Below, one piece after another: positions 18,073 through 26,818 of a stretch of DNA of 64,000 nt. How positions within the stretch are numbered: the stretch's first letter is position 1; each line of letters starts with the position of its first letter. Source of the DNA: JAPOXR01 sp964291445 (GTDB lineage: Bacteria > Pseudomonadota > Alphaproteobacteria > Rhodobacterales > Rhodobacteraceae); contig OZ219864.1 in NCBI GenBank assembly GCA_964291445.2, forward strand, positions 806,001-870,000, in the 5' to 3' direction. The notes beneath the pieces were generated by a model that saw only the letters and a list, made by a program, of their open reading frames with translations, was not told the DNA's origin and ran no database searches. The translations under genes and the position numbers were made by a program.

Positions 18073-18298
18073 CATCAGGTCGCCAATTCCGGGAACCTTC
18101 TATCGCGGGCCGGCACCCGATGAGCCTCCATTTGTCACGGAAGGCGATTTGGTGGCCGTGGGTGACGTTGTCGGGCTGGTGGAGGTGATGAAGACCTTTC
18201 ACCAAATCGAAGCGGATGCCGGGGGCACCGTGGCCAGCTTTCCCGTGGAGGATGGTGAGCCGGTGACGGCCGGGGCCACCATCGTCGAGCTGGATTGA
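18059..18298 (+). CDS. Biotin carboxyl carrier protein (single lipoyl/biotinyl domain)
   Basis: This 79-residue protein is essentially one biotinyl domain: SPIPGTFYRGPAPDEPPF, then the biotinylation site EVMKTF (Lys about 45), then the mirror-repeat half ending GATIVELD. The Met-Lys motif is intact. The longer N-terminal region of housekeeping AccB is missing, so this is a dedicated carrier for the neighbouring carboxylase rather than the fatty-acid enzyme. GGGAG precedes the ATG at 18059. It ends 4 bases before the biotin carboxylase gene, which implies stoichiometric co-expression. Confidence 0.88.
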   Translation: MARHDIRSPIPGTFYRGPAPDEPPFVTEGDLVAVGDVVGLVEVMKTFHQIEADAGGTVASFPVEDGEPVTAGATIVELD

Positions 18299-18302
18299 AC
18301 CG

Positions 18303-19700
18303 ATGGCACGGGTTCTGCCGATCAGAAAACTGCTGATCGCCAATCGGGGCGAAATTGCCTGCCGAGTGATCCGTGCCGCCAGAAAACTTGAGCTTGACGT
18401 CGTCCTGGCGGCGAGCGAAGCCGACACCGGGAGCCTTGCCGCCCGCATGGCGGACGAGGTGAAGGTGATCGGTCCGCCGCCAGCGGCACGATCCTATCTC
18501 GATGCAAATGCCATCCTGTGGGCCGCCAGGGAATCGGGCGCCGATGCAATACATCCCGGCTACGGGTTTCTTGCCGAAAATGCCCGTTTTGCCGACATGG
18601 TCGAACAGGCCGGGCTGATTTTCGTGGGACCTGCCGGAGACACGATACGCCTGATGGGCGACAAGGCTGCGGCGCGTGCCCAGGCAAGGCGTGCCGGTCT
18701 TCCAACCGTTCCCGGCAGTGACGGCGTGATCTCCGACATCAACGCGGCGGCGGTGCTGGCCGAAAGGATCGGGTTTCCGGTCATGATCAAGGCCAGCGCC
18801 GGCGGCGGTGGAAGAGGCATCCGGGTGGCCCGGAATTCGGAGGAATTCCGCAAGTTGGCGCCGCAAGCCTCGACCGAGGCCGGAGCGGCATTTGGCGACA
18901 GGAGCATCTATGTCGAGAGGCTGATCGAGAATGCCCGCCACATCGAGGTTCAGCTGCTGGGGGATGGCCGGGACGTGGTGCATTTCCACGACCGAGAATG
19001 CTCGTTGCAGCGACGACGACAGAAGGTCTGGGAGGAGGCACCTTCGGCAGCGATCGACGACACGCTGCGCCGGAGGCTGTGCGGCGCCGCGGTGCGCCTG
19101 GGAAGATCGGTGAACTACCGCGGAGCCGGGACGGTCGAATTCCTCCTCGATGACGAGACCGGAGACTTCTTTTTCATCGAAATGAACACCCGGATCCAGG
19201 TCGAGCATCCGGTCACCGAATTGATCTGCGGGACCGACCTCGTGGTCGCAATGATCCGGGTCTCTGCGGGCGAGAGGCTGTGGAAGACCCAGGATGAAGT
19301 CACCCGAAGCGGCCACGCCATCGAGGTGCGTCTCAATGCCGAGGACCCCTCCAACGATTTCATGCCATTCCCCGGAATTGTGAGTGGCCTGCGCATTCCG
19401 GATGGTGACGGCGTCCGCTTCGATCACATGCTCTATGACGGATATGCCATTCCGCCCTTCTACGACTCGCTCCTGGGCAAGCTGATCGTCTGGGCGCCAG
19501 ATCGCGGGAAGGCGATCACCCGGCTTCGTATGGCACTCGAATGCCTCGAGATCAGCGGCCTGCCAACAACGGCACCGCTGTACTCGGCCCTGGTCGACAG
19601 CGCCGACGTGCAGGCCAATGCCATCCATACCGGTTGGCTGGAAGCCTGGCTGGCGCAAAACAGGGGCAAACTGGCACAAGAACGGGAGGTCGCAGCATGA
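18303..19700 (+). CDS. Biotin carboxylase subunit (AccC-like, ATP-grasp)
   Basis: This 465-residue protein has the full biotin carboxylase order: KLLIANRGEIACRVIRAAR at residues 8-26, HPGYGFLAENARFADM, the ATP-grasp glycine loop KASAGGGGRGIRV, and FIEMNTRIQVEHPVTE with the metal-binding Glu and catalytic Arg region. It carboxylates the carrier's biotin with bicarbonate and ATP. Because pxpB and pxpC follow (homologues of the urea-carboxylase carboxyltransferase halves), it most likely supplies a small-molecule carboxylase rather than acetyl-CoA carboxylase. Its stop overlaps the start of pxpB by 4 bases. Confidence 0.9.
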   Translation: MARVLPIRKLLIANRGEIACRVIRAARKLELDVVLAASEADTGSLAARMADEVKVIGPPPAARSYLDANAILWAARESGADAIHPGYGFLAENARFADMVEQAGLIFVGPAGDTIRLMGDKAAARAQARRAGLPTVPGSDGVISDINAAAVLAERIGFPVMIKASAGGGGRGIRVARNSEEFRKLAPQASTEAGAAFGDRSIYVERLIENARHIEVQLLGDGRDVVHFHDRECSLQRRRQKVWEEAPSAAIDDTLRRRLCGAAVRLGRSVNYRGAGTVEFLLDDETGDFFFIEMNTRIQVEHPVTELICGTDLVVAMIRVSAGERLWKTQDEVTRSGHAIEVRLNAEDPSNDFMPFPGIVSGLRIPDGDGVRFDHMLYDGYAIPPFYDSLLGKLIVWAPDRGKAITRLRMALECLEISGLPTTAPLYSALVDSADVQANAIHTGWLEAWLAQNRGKLAQEREVAA

Positions 19701-20569
19701 GCAGGTACACATTCGGAGGTGACGAGCACATATTTGTCGAGGTCGACGAGGAGATGTCGCTGGAGGCGTTCTTCGTTTCTCTCTCGATGACCAATGCCGT
19801 TCGAGCGGCCGGAATCGACGGGGTGACGGAAATCTGCCCCGCCAACGCGTCGTGCCAGATCAAGTTCGATCCTGACAGGATTCATCCGGATGTGCTGCTG
19901 GATCGCCTGCAAAAGTTGGAGGCCGAGGCCGATAAGGCCGAAGCCAGGCTGGATACCCGGATCATTGAGGTCCCGGTTTACTACCAGGATCCCTGGACCC
20001 ATGAAACGCTGATGCGATTCCGCGACCGACACCAGGACCCGGACGGGACCGACCTCGATTATGCCGCTCGTATCAACGGCTTCGACACGGTCGAGGCCTT
20101 CATCGAGGCGCATTCCAGAGCACCATGGTTTGTCTCGATGGTCGGATTCGTGTCGGGCCTGCCTTTCCTCTACCAGATGGTCGACCGGTCGCGGCAGATA
20201 CAGGTTCCCAAGTATCTACGGCCACGCACGGACACGCCGAAGCAGACCGTGGGCTACGGTGGTTCATTCTCCTGCATCTATTCGGTCCGCGGCGCAGGTG
20301 GCTACCAGATGTTCGGCATCACGCCGATGACCATTTACGATCCCCGGCAGGAAACCCCGTATCTGAAGGATTTCATGGTGTTCTTCCGCCCCGGTGACAT
20401 CGTCAAGTGGCGGCCAATCGACCGGGCGGAATATGACAGGCTGATCCGCGATGTCCGGGATGGATGTTTCAGCCCCCGCATTCGCGATGTGGTTTTTTCC
20501 CTCCACGCGTTCAATGCTGACCCGGACGGAACCAATGCCAGGCTGATGGAGGCACTCTATGCCGATTAA
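19697..20569 (+). CDS. pxpB: PxpB / allophanate-hydrolase subunit 1-like carboxyltransferase domain (KipI family)
   Basis: This 290-residue AHS1-domain protein starts at the ATG overlapping the biotin carboxylase stop. Family features include IIEVPVYYQDPWT and GFVSGLPFLYQM, matching the VYGGxxGPD/GFxPGFPYL region of KipI-type proteins in modified form. In urea carboxylase the homologous domain is half of the carboxyltransferase; in 5-oxoprolinase it is subunit B. It is longer than KipI (about 240) because of an N-terminal extension of about 90 residues. It overlaps pxpC by 11 bases, consistent with an obligate PxpBC complex. Confidence 0.85.
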   Translation: MSRYTFGGDEHIFVEVDEEMSLEAFFVSLSMTNAVRAAGIDGVTEICPANASCQIKFDPDRIHPDVLLDRLQKLEAEADKAEARLDTRIIEVPVYYQDPWTHETLMRFRDRHQDPDGTDLDYAARINGFDTVEAFIEAHSRAPWFVSMVGFVSGLPFLYQMVDRSRQIQVPKYLRPRTDTPKQTVGYGGSFSCIYSVRGAGGYQMFGITPMTIYDPRQETPYLKDFMVFFRPGDIVKWRPIDRAEYDRLIRDVRDGCFSPRIRDVVFSLHAFNADPDGTNARLMEALYAD

Positions 20570-21533
20570 CGTGATTTCTTCGGGCATCATGACCACGATC
20601 CAGGATCTCGGCCGACCCGGCTATTATCATCTTGGCATCCCGATGGGTGGCGCCATGGACCGGCTGGCATTGCGAGCGGCCAACCTGCTGGTCGGCAATG
20701 ACGAGGGGGCAGCGGCGCTGGAGGCGGTTTTTGCCGGGCCGGTGCTGGAATTCACCGAGGATGTGACCGTTGCCGTCTGCGGGGCCGAGCTTCCGCCCCG
20801 GATTGATGGTGAGGAACAGCCGAGTTGGACGGCGCTGAACATCAGGAAGGGCCAAACCCTGTCCTTCGGGTTTCTCGAGGCCGGAGCGCGGGCATATATC
20901 GCCGTCTCTGGTGGCATCAACACACCGCCAGCCCTGGGTAGCCGGTCAACCTATGCCATAGGCGCATTAGGGGGCGTGGACGGACGTGCCATTCAGCCCG
21001 GCGACAGACTGCCGCTTGGGAAGGACCGCGGCAATGCCAGGTCGGGAACATCGGTGCCGGACTCGCTCAGGCGGCTTCCGGGCTCCCCGGCAGAGTTGCG
21101 AGTGCTGCCCGGGCTGTACTGGCACCGGATTACCGAGCCGGCGCAGTCGGGCTTCTTCGAAGACAGCTGGATCGTGGCCAACGAGGCTGATCGAATGGGC
21201 TACCGGTTCCGGGGTGGAAGACCACTGGAATTCGTGCCACGACAGCAACCATTCAGCGCCGGGTCAAATCCCTCGAACATCACCGACGCCTGTTACCCGT
21301 ACGGGTCGATCCAGGTTCCCAACGGGACCGAGCCAATCGTGTTGCACCGGGACGCGGTGTCCGGTGGTGGCTACTTCATGCTGGGAACCGTGATTTCGGC
21401 GGATATGGACCTCGTCGGCCAGCTTCAGCCGAATATATCGACGCAGTTTGTCAGGGTAGGGATGGACACGGCGCTGGCGGCACGCAGGAACCGGGCGGCC
21501 ACGCTTCACGAAATCCGTGAACTGGCCGCGTGA
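20559..21533 (+). CDS. pxpC: PxpC / allophanate-hydrolase subunit 2-like carboxyltransferase domain (KipA family)
   Basis: This 324-residue AHS2-domain protein begins with the diagnostic INVISSGIMTTIQDLGRPGY, followed by GIPMGGAMDRLALRAANLLVGND. Further along come AYIAVSGGI and the GYRFRGG region, where the substrate Arg loop of urea carboxylase is usually found. It is the second half of a biotin-dependent carboxyltransferase and pairs with PxpB. It closes the operon: the next gene is convergent, with an inverted repeat between. The complete set (BC, BCCP, AHS1, AHS2) is that of urea carboxylase, but no allophanate-hydrolase amidase follows. Confidence 0.9.
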   Translation: MPINVISSGIMTTIQDLGRPGYYHLGIPMGGAMDRLALRAANLLVGNDEGAAALEAVFAGPVLEFTEDVTVAVCGAELPPRIDGEEQPSWTALNIRKGQTLSFGFLEAGARAYIAVSGGINTPPALGSRSTYAIGALGGVDGRAIQPGDRLPLGKDRGNARSGTSVPDSLRRLPGSPAELRVLPGLYWHRITEPAQSGFFEDSWIVANEADRMGYRFRGGRPLEFVPRQQPFSAGSNPSNITDACYPYGSIQVPNGTEPIVLHRDAVSGGGYFMLGTVISADMDLVGQLQPNISTQFVRVGMDTALAARRNRAATLHEIRELAA

Positions 21534-21559
21534 CGGCGGCGTGGCTTGACGAATGCATT

Positions 21560-21598
21560 TTGCCATCCGGCCAGCGGCATTGATCCGCCGGTTGGCAA
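21560..21598. repeat. Inverted repeat between convergent genes
   Basis: TTGCCATCCGGC (21560-21571) pairs with GCCGGTTGGCAA (21587-21598) at 11 of 12 positions. It lies in the 71-base gap between pxpC and a convergent gene. The position fits a bidirectional transcription stop, but there is no T-run on either side. Confidence 0.4.
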
Positions 21599-21604
21599 GG
21601 GTGA

Positions 21605-22660
21605 TCACAGCCTGGCCGCGGCTGCACACATTGCCTTGAGTTTTGCCATGGCCCGGTCCCGTCCCAGCATGGCCAGGCCACAATCCGGGGCGACCATGAG
21701 CCGGTCGCGGTCAATATGCTTCAGCGCCCTGGCCAGGCGTCCGGCGATCTCATCCTCGGTCTCGATCGCGGTTCGGGCGATGGTGACCGATCCGAGGATC
21801 ACCGTGGAGCGTTCGAAAAGTTGCAACAGGGACAGGTCATTGTGGCAATGCGCATCCTCGATCGAGACCTGGTCGACCGATGACCGGTCCACGGCGCCGG
21901 CCAGCTGGAAATAGGCGAGAGGGTCGGCCTTGTGGTATTCGTTGTCGTCGAGGTGGTCAGGGTAGCCACAGCACATATGCATGATCCGGGTCACCTCGTC
22001 GGGCACACCGTCAAAGCACATGTCGAGGCATTCAATGCCGTAACCGAGCGCCCTGGTCACGTTGCGGGCAAAGAGCGGCTCGTCGATCTGAATATGCCGG
22101 CACCCGGCGGCGGCAAGTGACCGGATTTCGTAGTTGAGCGCCCTGGCAAGATCGAAGGCGAGCTCTTTCGGATCCCGGTAGTGGACATTCGCGCAGGTAT
22201 CCATGATCGTGGTTGGTCCCGGAACCGTGATCTTGACCGGCCTGTCGGTTGCCGATTGCGCGACCCGGTAGTCGCGGTCGAGGAAATTCTCCCCGCGCGG
22301 CTCAATGCGGCCGCGAATGGTCGGCAACTCGGCACGGTAGGCGCCGTCGCGGACGGTCAGTTCCGTGAGGTGGTCGAAGTCGAACCCGGCGAGATGGCGG
22401 CAATGGTAGTGGATGTAGTTCTCCCGTCGCTGCTCGCCATCGGTCGGAATGTCGATTCCGCAGGCAACCTGGTCGGCAACCGCCGCCTCGGTGGCCCGTC
22501 GGTAGAGGGCCTCGATCCCGGAATCCTCCTCGATGCTCCCGGCCAGGCGGGTCACGTCGCCTGCCGCACCGGTCAGACCGTGCTCAACCTGGAACCAGTC
22601 CCGCATCGGCACGTAGTCGGGCTTCGGATAGGCCCCGATACAGGTCGTCAACAACCCCAT
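21605..22660 (-). CDS. Stand-alone MetE C-terminal-domain methyltransferase (Meth_synt_2)
   Basis: This 351-residue TIM-barrel protein corresponds only to the catalytic C-terminal half of cobalamin-independent methionine synthase. Visible zinc-site elements are HMCCGYP (His/Cys) and PDCGLAML (Cys), with the folate/homocysteine barrel strand IDEPLFARN. Full MetE is about 750 residues, so the N-terminal domain is naturally absent, as in archaeal MetE and related short homologues. Likely role: transfer of a methyl group to homocysteine or another thiol from a non-polyglutamate donor. It is convergent with the Pxp operon. A link to the amine-demethylation genes 13 kb away is speculative. Confidence 0.8.
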   Translation of the reverse strand: MGLLTTCIGAYPKPDYVPMRDWFQVEHGLTGAAGDVTRLAGSIEEDSGIEALYRRATEAAVADQVACGIDIPTDGEQRRENYIHYHCRHLAGFDFDHLTELTVRDGAYRAELPTIRGRIEPRGENFLDRDYRVAQSATDRPVKITVPGPTTIMDTCANVHYRDPKELAFDLARALNYEIRSLAAAGCRHIQIDEPLFARNVTRALGYGIECLDMCFDGVPDEVTRIMHMCCGYPDHLDDNEYHKADPLAYFQLAGAVDRSSVDQVSIEDAHCHNDLSLLQLFERSTVILGSVTIARTAIETEDEIAGRLARALKHIDRDRLMVAPDCGLAMLGRDRAMAKLKAMCAAAARL

Positions 22661-22794
22661 TCCAGCTACTCCCTTCCTGTCAAATCGTCAGCAAAGGCAA
22701 TTCCGGCGCCGCATCCGTGGCAGAACAGCCGGATGGTCACGCAGAGGCCGGCCGGCAACCATCCGGCGGCACTCGATGTCGCCCGGTGTCATCC

Positions 22795-23532
22795 TCAGGG
22801 CTCGCGCGGCCTGACGGCAGCCAGAACGAAATTGACCTTGTGGTCCCGCTCCGACAACTTCCAGCTCCATTGCAGGGGATCGAAGACGAACCCCTTGCAG
22901 TCGATGAACTCCAACCCGGACGACTCGGCCAGGCCGGCCAGTTCCCCCGGCCTGACAAACCGGTTCCAGTCATGCGTTCCCCGGGGCAGCCAGCCAAGCA
23001 CGTATTCGGCGCCGATGATCGCCAGGGCGAAACTCTTCATGGTGCGGGAAATGGTCGAACAGACCAGGAGGCCGCCGGGTTTCAGCAGCTCCGCGCAGAT
23101 GCGGACAAAGGCGGCCTGGTCGGGCACATGTTCGATGACTTCCATGGCCAGGACGACGTCGAAGCCAGGGCCGTCGGCTTCAAGTTCGGCCGCGTCCATG
23201 TTCCGGTAGTCGATGGCCAGTCCCATGGTCCCGGCATGCGCCCTGGCGACATGGATGTTGCGGGTCGAGGCATCAACCCCGGTCACGTCTGCACCGAGCC
23301 GCGCCATTGGTTCGGTCAGCAAGCCGCCGCCACAGCCGATGTCCAGGATCGCGAGTCCGGCGAAAGGCCTGGGCTGCCGGACATCGCGTTCGAACTCGAC
23401 TTCAATCTGGCTGTTGATGTAGTCTAGGCGGCATGGGTTGAGCAGGTGAAGCGATCGGAACTTGCCATCCGGGTCCCACCATTCCTCGGCGAGCGCATCG
23501 AATTTTTCGATTTCGGCAGAATCTGCAGACAT
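22795..23532 (-). CDS. ubiG: Ubiquinone biosynthesis O-methyltransferase UbiG
   Basis: This 245-residue class I SAM methyltransferase has EIEKFDALAEEWWDPDGKF at its N-terminus, a classic UbiG signature. It continues with LHLLNPCRLDYI, the SAM motif ILDIGCGGGLLTEPMARLGA and CSTISRTMKSF. It performs both O-methylations of ubiquinone synthesis at the inner membrane. I chose the ATG at 23532 because the extra 31 residues from 23625 overlap the divergent peptidase leader and look non-conserved. It is a housekeeping gene anchoring the host background. Confidence 0.92.
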   Translation of the reverse strand: MSADSAEIEKFDALAEEWWDPDGKFRSLHLLNPCRLDYINSQIEVEFERDVRQPRPFAGLAILDIGCGGGLLTEPMARLGADVTGVDASTRNIHVARAHAGTMGLAIDYRNMDAAELEADGPGFDVVLAMEVIEHVPDQAAFVRICAELLKPGGLLVCSTISRTMKSFALAIIGAEYVLGWLPRGTHDWNRFVRPGELAGLAESSGLEFIDCKGFVFDPLQWSWKLSERDHKVNFVLAAVRPREP

Positions 23533-23599
23533 TGTCTTTTTGAATGGCGCCTGTTTAGTGGTGCCCCGTCTGTCGATCAGGAAGCAGAAGGGGTTCTGG

Positions 23600-24589
23600 A
23601 TGACTGAATTCGCGCCGCACTTCAATGGCAGCGGCCAACTATATCCGCAAATTGAACCGATTGAACGGTTGATGCTGGATGTGGGTGACGGGCACCAGAT
23701 CTATGTCGAGACATCCGGCACACCTGGCGGCATTCCCGTGCTGTTCCTGCATGGCGGTCCCGGTGGCGGCTGCAATCCGACCATGCGGCGGTATTTCGAC
23801 CCCGGGCTGTTCCGGGTCATCCTCTTCGACCAGCGGGGGTGTGGACGCTCCCGGCCCCCGGGATGCGTGGACGACAATACGAGCTGGCACCTCGTCGACG
23901 ACATCGAGGCCATCCGCAATCGACTGGGGATTTCACGGTGGATCCTGTTTGGCGGCTCCTGGGGCGCCGCCCTTGCCCTGCTCTATGCCGGCAAGCACCC
24001 GGAGCGGGTGGCGCACCTGGTTCTGCGGGGCGTGTTCCTGATGACCCAATCGGAGCTGGACTGGTTCTATGGCGGGGCCGCCGGGTGGTTCCGGCCGGCC
24101 CACTGGTCGAGATTCATCGAGCCGATACCGCAAGATGAGCGGGTCGACCTCATCGCTGCCTATCGGAAGCGGCTGTTCAGCGGTGATCCGGATGTCGAAA
24201 TCCGTCACGCCCGGCGATGGTTTGCCTGGGAAAGTTCCATGACCACCTTCGTTCAAAAAGACGAGATACCGGCCGGAACCGACAATTACGTGCGGAGCTT
24301 CTCCCGGATCGAGAATCACTATTTCAGCAATGGCGGATTCCTCGAAAATGACAATTTCATCCTCGCCAACATTGAGCGGATCCGCGGAATCCCGGGCACA
24401 ATCGTCCAAGGCCGCTACGATCTCGTCTGTCCGCCACAGGCTGCCTGCAAGCTGGATGAATGCTGGCCGGACTCGACGCTGAACCTGGTGCAGGGCGGAC
24501 ATTCCCTGTCCGATCCCGAAATCTCGAATGCCCTGGTCCGGGTCATGGATGCGTTGGGCCGCAGGCTGGCACCTGGCTGGCATGGATGA
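23600..24589 (+). CDS. pip: Proline iminopeptidase (S33 alpha/beta hydrolase)
   Basis: This 329-residue hydrolase cleaves N-terminal proline from peptides. Motifs are LFLHGGPGGGCNP (oxyanion region), DQRGCGRSRPPG, the nucleophile elbow GGSWG (Ser about 120), the late Asp in GRYDLVCPP and the His in QGGHSLSDPE. The CNPTMRRYFDP segment is typical of bacterial Pip rather than other S33 enzymes. The ATG at 23600 gives the standard N-terminus; upstream in-frame sequence overlaps the divergent ubiG start. It acts in the cytoplasm. Confidence 0.9.
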   Translation: MTEFAPHFNGSGQLYPQIEPIERLMLDVGDGHQIYVETSGTPGGIPVLFLHGGPGGGCNPTMRRYFDPGLFRVILFDQRGCGRSRPPGCVDDNTSWHLVDDIEAIRNRLGISRWILFGGSWGAALALLYAGKHPERVAHLVLRGVFLMTQSELDWFYGGAAGWFRPAHWSRFIEPIPQDERVDLIAAYRKRLFSGDPDVEIRHARRWFAWESSMTTFVQKDEIPAGTDNYVRSFSRIENHYFSNGGFLENDNFILANIERIRGIPGTIVQGRYDLVCPPQAACKLDECWPDSTLNLVQGGHSLSDPEISNALVRVMDALGRRLAPGWHG

Positions 24590-24694
24590 GGAAACCGCAG
24601 AGTCGGCAGCAGCTTTCCGCCGGGCGCCTTGCCACCGGTCCGATTGTGACGGTATCACTCTGGACGACACCGATCTGGATGGGGCAGTCCTGGC

Positions 24695-25201
24695 TTGCCG
24701 GCAATTCTCCTGAAATTCGTCCACGCGGTTGACGCGGTCAATTACCGGCTTGGCCGGGTCGTCATGTATGGAATCTTCGTCATGGCCGCCATCCTGCTGT
24801 GGTCGTCGATTTCGAAGACATTCTTCCTGCCGTCGCTGTGGACGCTGGAAATGGCCCAGTTTGCCATGGTGGCCTATTACATTCTCGGTGGTCCCTATTC
24901 GATCCAGCTTGGATCAAATGTGAGGATGGACCTGTTCTATGGAAGCTGGTCGTTGCGCCGCAAAGCGTCATTCGATGCCGTCACCGTGTTGTTCCTGATC
25001 TTCTACCTCGGCGTGCTGCTCTATGGCGGCATCTCCAGCACCACCTACGCATTCGAGTATGGCGAGCGGAGTTACTCCTCCTGGCGCCCGTATATGTGGC
25101 CGATCAAGACCCTGATGTGCATCGGCATATTCCTGATGCTGCTGCAGGCGCTCTCCGAATTGCTGAAGGACATCGCCAGGTTGCGCGGGCAGGAGATCTG
25201 A
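24695..25201 (+). CDS. dctQ: TRAP transporter small permease (DctQ-like)
   Basis: This 168-residue protein has four predicted membrane helices (about 20-40, 55-75, 95-115, 135-155) and the DctQ features WTLEMAQFAMVAYYILGG and the YGERSYSSW loop. It forms the small integral membrane subunit of a tripartite secondary transporter. The best start is a TTG at 24695 with only a weak ribosome binding site. Its stop overlaps the dctM ATG by one base. No dctP is adjacent; a TRAP binding protein lies at 40236. Confidence 0.85.
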   Translation: MPAILLKFVHAVDAVNYRLGRVVMYGIFVMAAILLWSSISKTFFLPSLWTLEMAQFAMVAYYILGGPYSIQLGSNVRMDLFYGSWSLRRKASFDAVTVLFLIFYLGVLLYGGISSTTYAFEYGERSYSSWRPYMWPIKTLMCIGIFLMLLQALSELLKDIARLRGQEI

Positions 25202-26523
25202 TGTCCTACGAACTGATCGCCATCATGATGTTCTCCCTGATGATGCTCATGCTGATGACGGGGCAGAGGGTATTCGGGGCCATCGGATTCGTTGCCGTTG
25301 TCTCGGCCTTGCTGCTCTGGGGAACGGGAGGCTCCGATTTGGGCTTTTCGGCGGCGATGAAACTCATGAAATGGTACCCGCTGCTGACATTGCCGATGTT
25401 CATATTCATGGGCTACGTGCTGTCGGAGTCCCGTCTCGCCGATGATCTCTACCGGATGTTTCATGTCTGGATGGGCCCGGTTCGGGGCGGGCTGGCAATC
25501 GGCACCATCGGGTTGATGGTGCTGGTTTCGGCCATGAACGGGCTGTCGGTTGCCGGCATGGCCATTGGCGCCACCATTGCGCTGCCGGAACTGTTGCGGC
25601 GAGGATATGACAAGCGGATGGTGACCGGGGTGGTCCAGGCTGGCTCGGCGCTGGGGATTCTGGTGCCACCCTCGGTCGTGCTGGTGCTTTATGCGCTCAT
25701 CGCCCGTCAGCCGGTTGGCCAGCTCTGGCTGGCCGGGGTGCTGCCGGGCCTGATGATGGCTGGCCTGTTCATGCTCTACATCGCCATTCGCTGCCGGCTG
25801 CAGCCGGAGCTGGGGCCGGTGCTGCCGAAGGAGGAGCGGGATGTGTCAGTGGCCGAGAAGATCCGGTTGCTGCGGGCCGGTCTCCTGCCGCTGTTCATCT
25901 TCGGCGCGATGATGATTCCGTTCGTCAATGGTTGGACCAGCCTGGTCGAGAGTTCGGCAATCGGGGCGGCAGCGGCATTCCTGGCGGCGATCGTCAAGGG
26001 CCGGATGACCAGGGAGGTCTTCGAGACATCCATTCGAAAGACCCTCGGCGTGTCCTGCATGTTCATGTGGATCATCCTGGCGGCGCTTGGCTTCGGGGCA
26101 GTGTTTGATGGTCTCGGGGCGGTTCGAGCCATCGAATCGCTGTTTTCGGAACAGCTGGGTCTCAGCCCGTGGGCAACCCTGATCCTGATGCAGGTATCCT
26201 TCCTGCTGATGGGCACCTTTCTCGACGACACCGCCATGCTGGTCATCGTCGCACCACTCTACGTGCCGCTGGTTGGCGCTCTCGGTTTTGACCTGATCTG
26301 GTATGGCGTGCTCTACACCATCACCACGCAGATCGCCTACATGACACCGCCCTTCGGCTACAATTTGTTCCTGATGCGGGCGATGGCGCCACCGGAAATC
26401 AGGCTCAAGGACATCTACAGTTCCATCATTCCCTTCGTCGGGGTCATGATTGTCGCCCTCGGTCTCGTCATGACATTCCCGAACATTGCCCTCTGGCTGC
26501 CAGGATACGTCTACGGCAACTGA
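25201..26523 (+). CDS. dctM: TRAP transporter large permease (DctM-like)
   Basis: This 440-residue protein has about twelve hydrophobic segments. Family motifs include LPMFIFMGYVLSESRLADDL, the NGLSVAGMAIGATIALPELL loop, GILVPPSVVLVLYALI and TAYM-type TQIAYMTPPFGYNLFLM. It is the ion-coupled transport subunit. The ATG at 25201 overlaps the dctQ stop. The sequence just downstream changes character, and the next genes are on the other strand. This looks like an operon cut short, with the expected binding-protein gene now separated by about 13.7 kb. Confidence 0.9.
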   Translation: MSYELIAIMMFSLMMLMLMTGQRVFGAIGFVAVVSALLLWGTGGSDLGFSAAMKLMKWYPLLTLPMFIFMGYVLSESRLADDLYRMFHVWMGPVRGGLAIGTIGLMVLVSAMNGLSVAGMAIGATIALPELLRRGYDKRMVTGVVQAGSALGILVPPSVVLVLYALIARQPVGQLWLAGVLPGLMMAGLFMLYIAIRCRLQPELGPVLPKEERDVSVAEKIRLLRAGLLPLFIFGAMMIPFVNGWTSLVESSAIGAAAAFLAAIVKGRMTREVFETSIRKTLGVSCMFMWIILAALGFGAVFDGLGAVRAIESLFSEQLGLSPWATLILMQVSFLLMGTFLDDTAMLVIVAPLYVPLVGALGFDLIWYGVLYTITTQIAYMTPPFGYNLFLMRAMAPPEIRLKDIYSSIIPFVGVMIVALGLVMTFPNIALWLPGYVYGN

Positions 26524-26818
26524 TCAGTTTGAATGAGAATAGCAAGACTTCGGGATATGGGGGAACAGGATGGCCGTCGTTCGAATAACGCCTAAGAACA
26601 CGACTCTTGGAAACTTGTCGGCATGGAGCCTGTTGCAAGGGCAATCTGGTGTTGATGGAAAACGGCAACTTGCGGGCGGACTGGAAGAACGGCCAGGGGA
26701 CCTATTGGGGCGCGGTTTCTCGGTGATGGAATGATCCGGTTTGTGATCTTCAGGCGACGCCGATCAGGGCAGCCAATTTCGAGGATCTCAGGTCGTGACG
26801 GGGTCAAGAATCAAACGA
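26524..26818. other. Gene-free stretch at probable left island boundary
   Basis: These 295 bases after dctM have no supported gene and lower GC than the dct genes. No terminal repeat or integrase remnant was recognised. They mark the transition from host-like sequence to the accessory block. Confidence 0.4.

Noticed and set aside
18135..19712. 525-codon minus-strand frame opposite the biotin carboxylase
   Set aside because: Antisense shadow; the plus strand carries an unmistakable biotin carboxylase.
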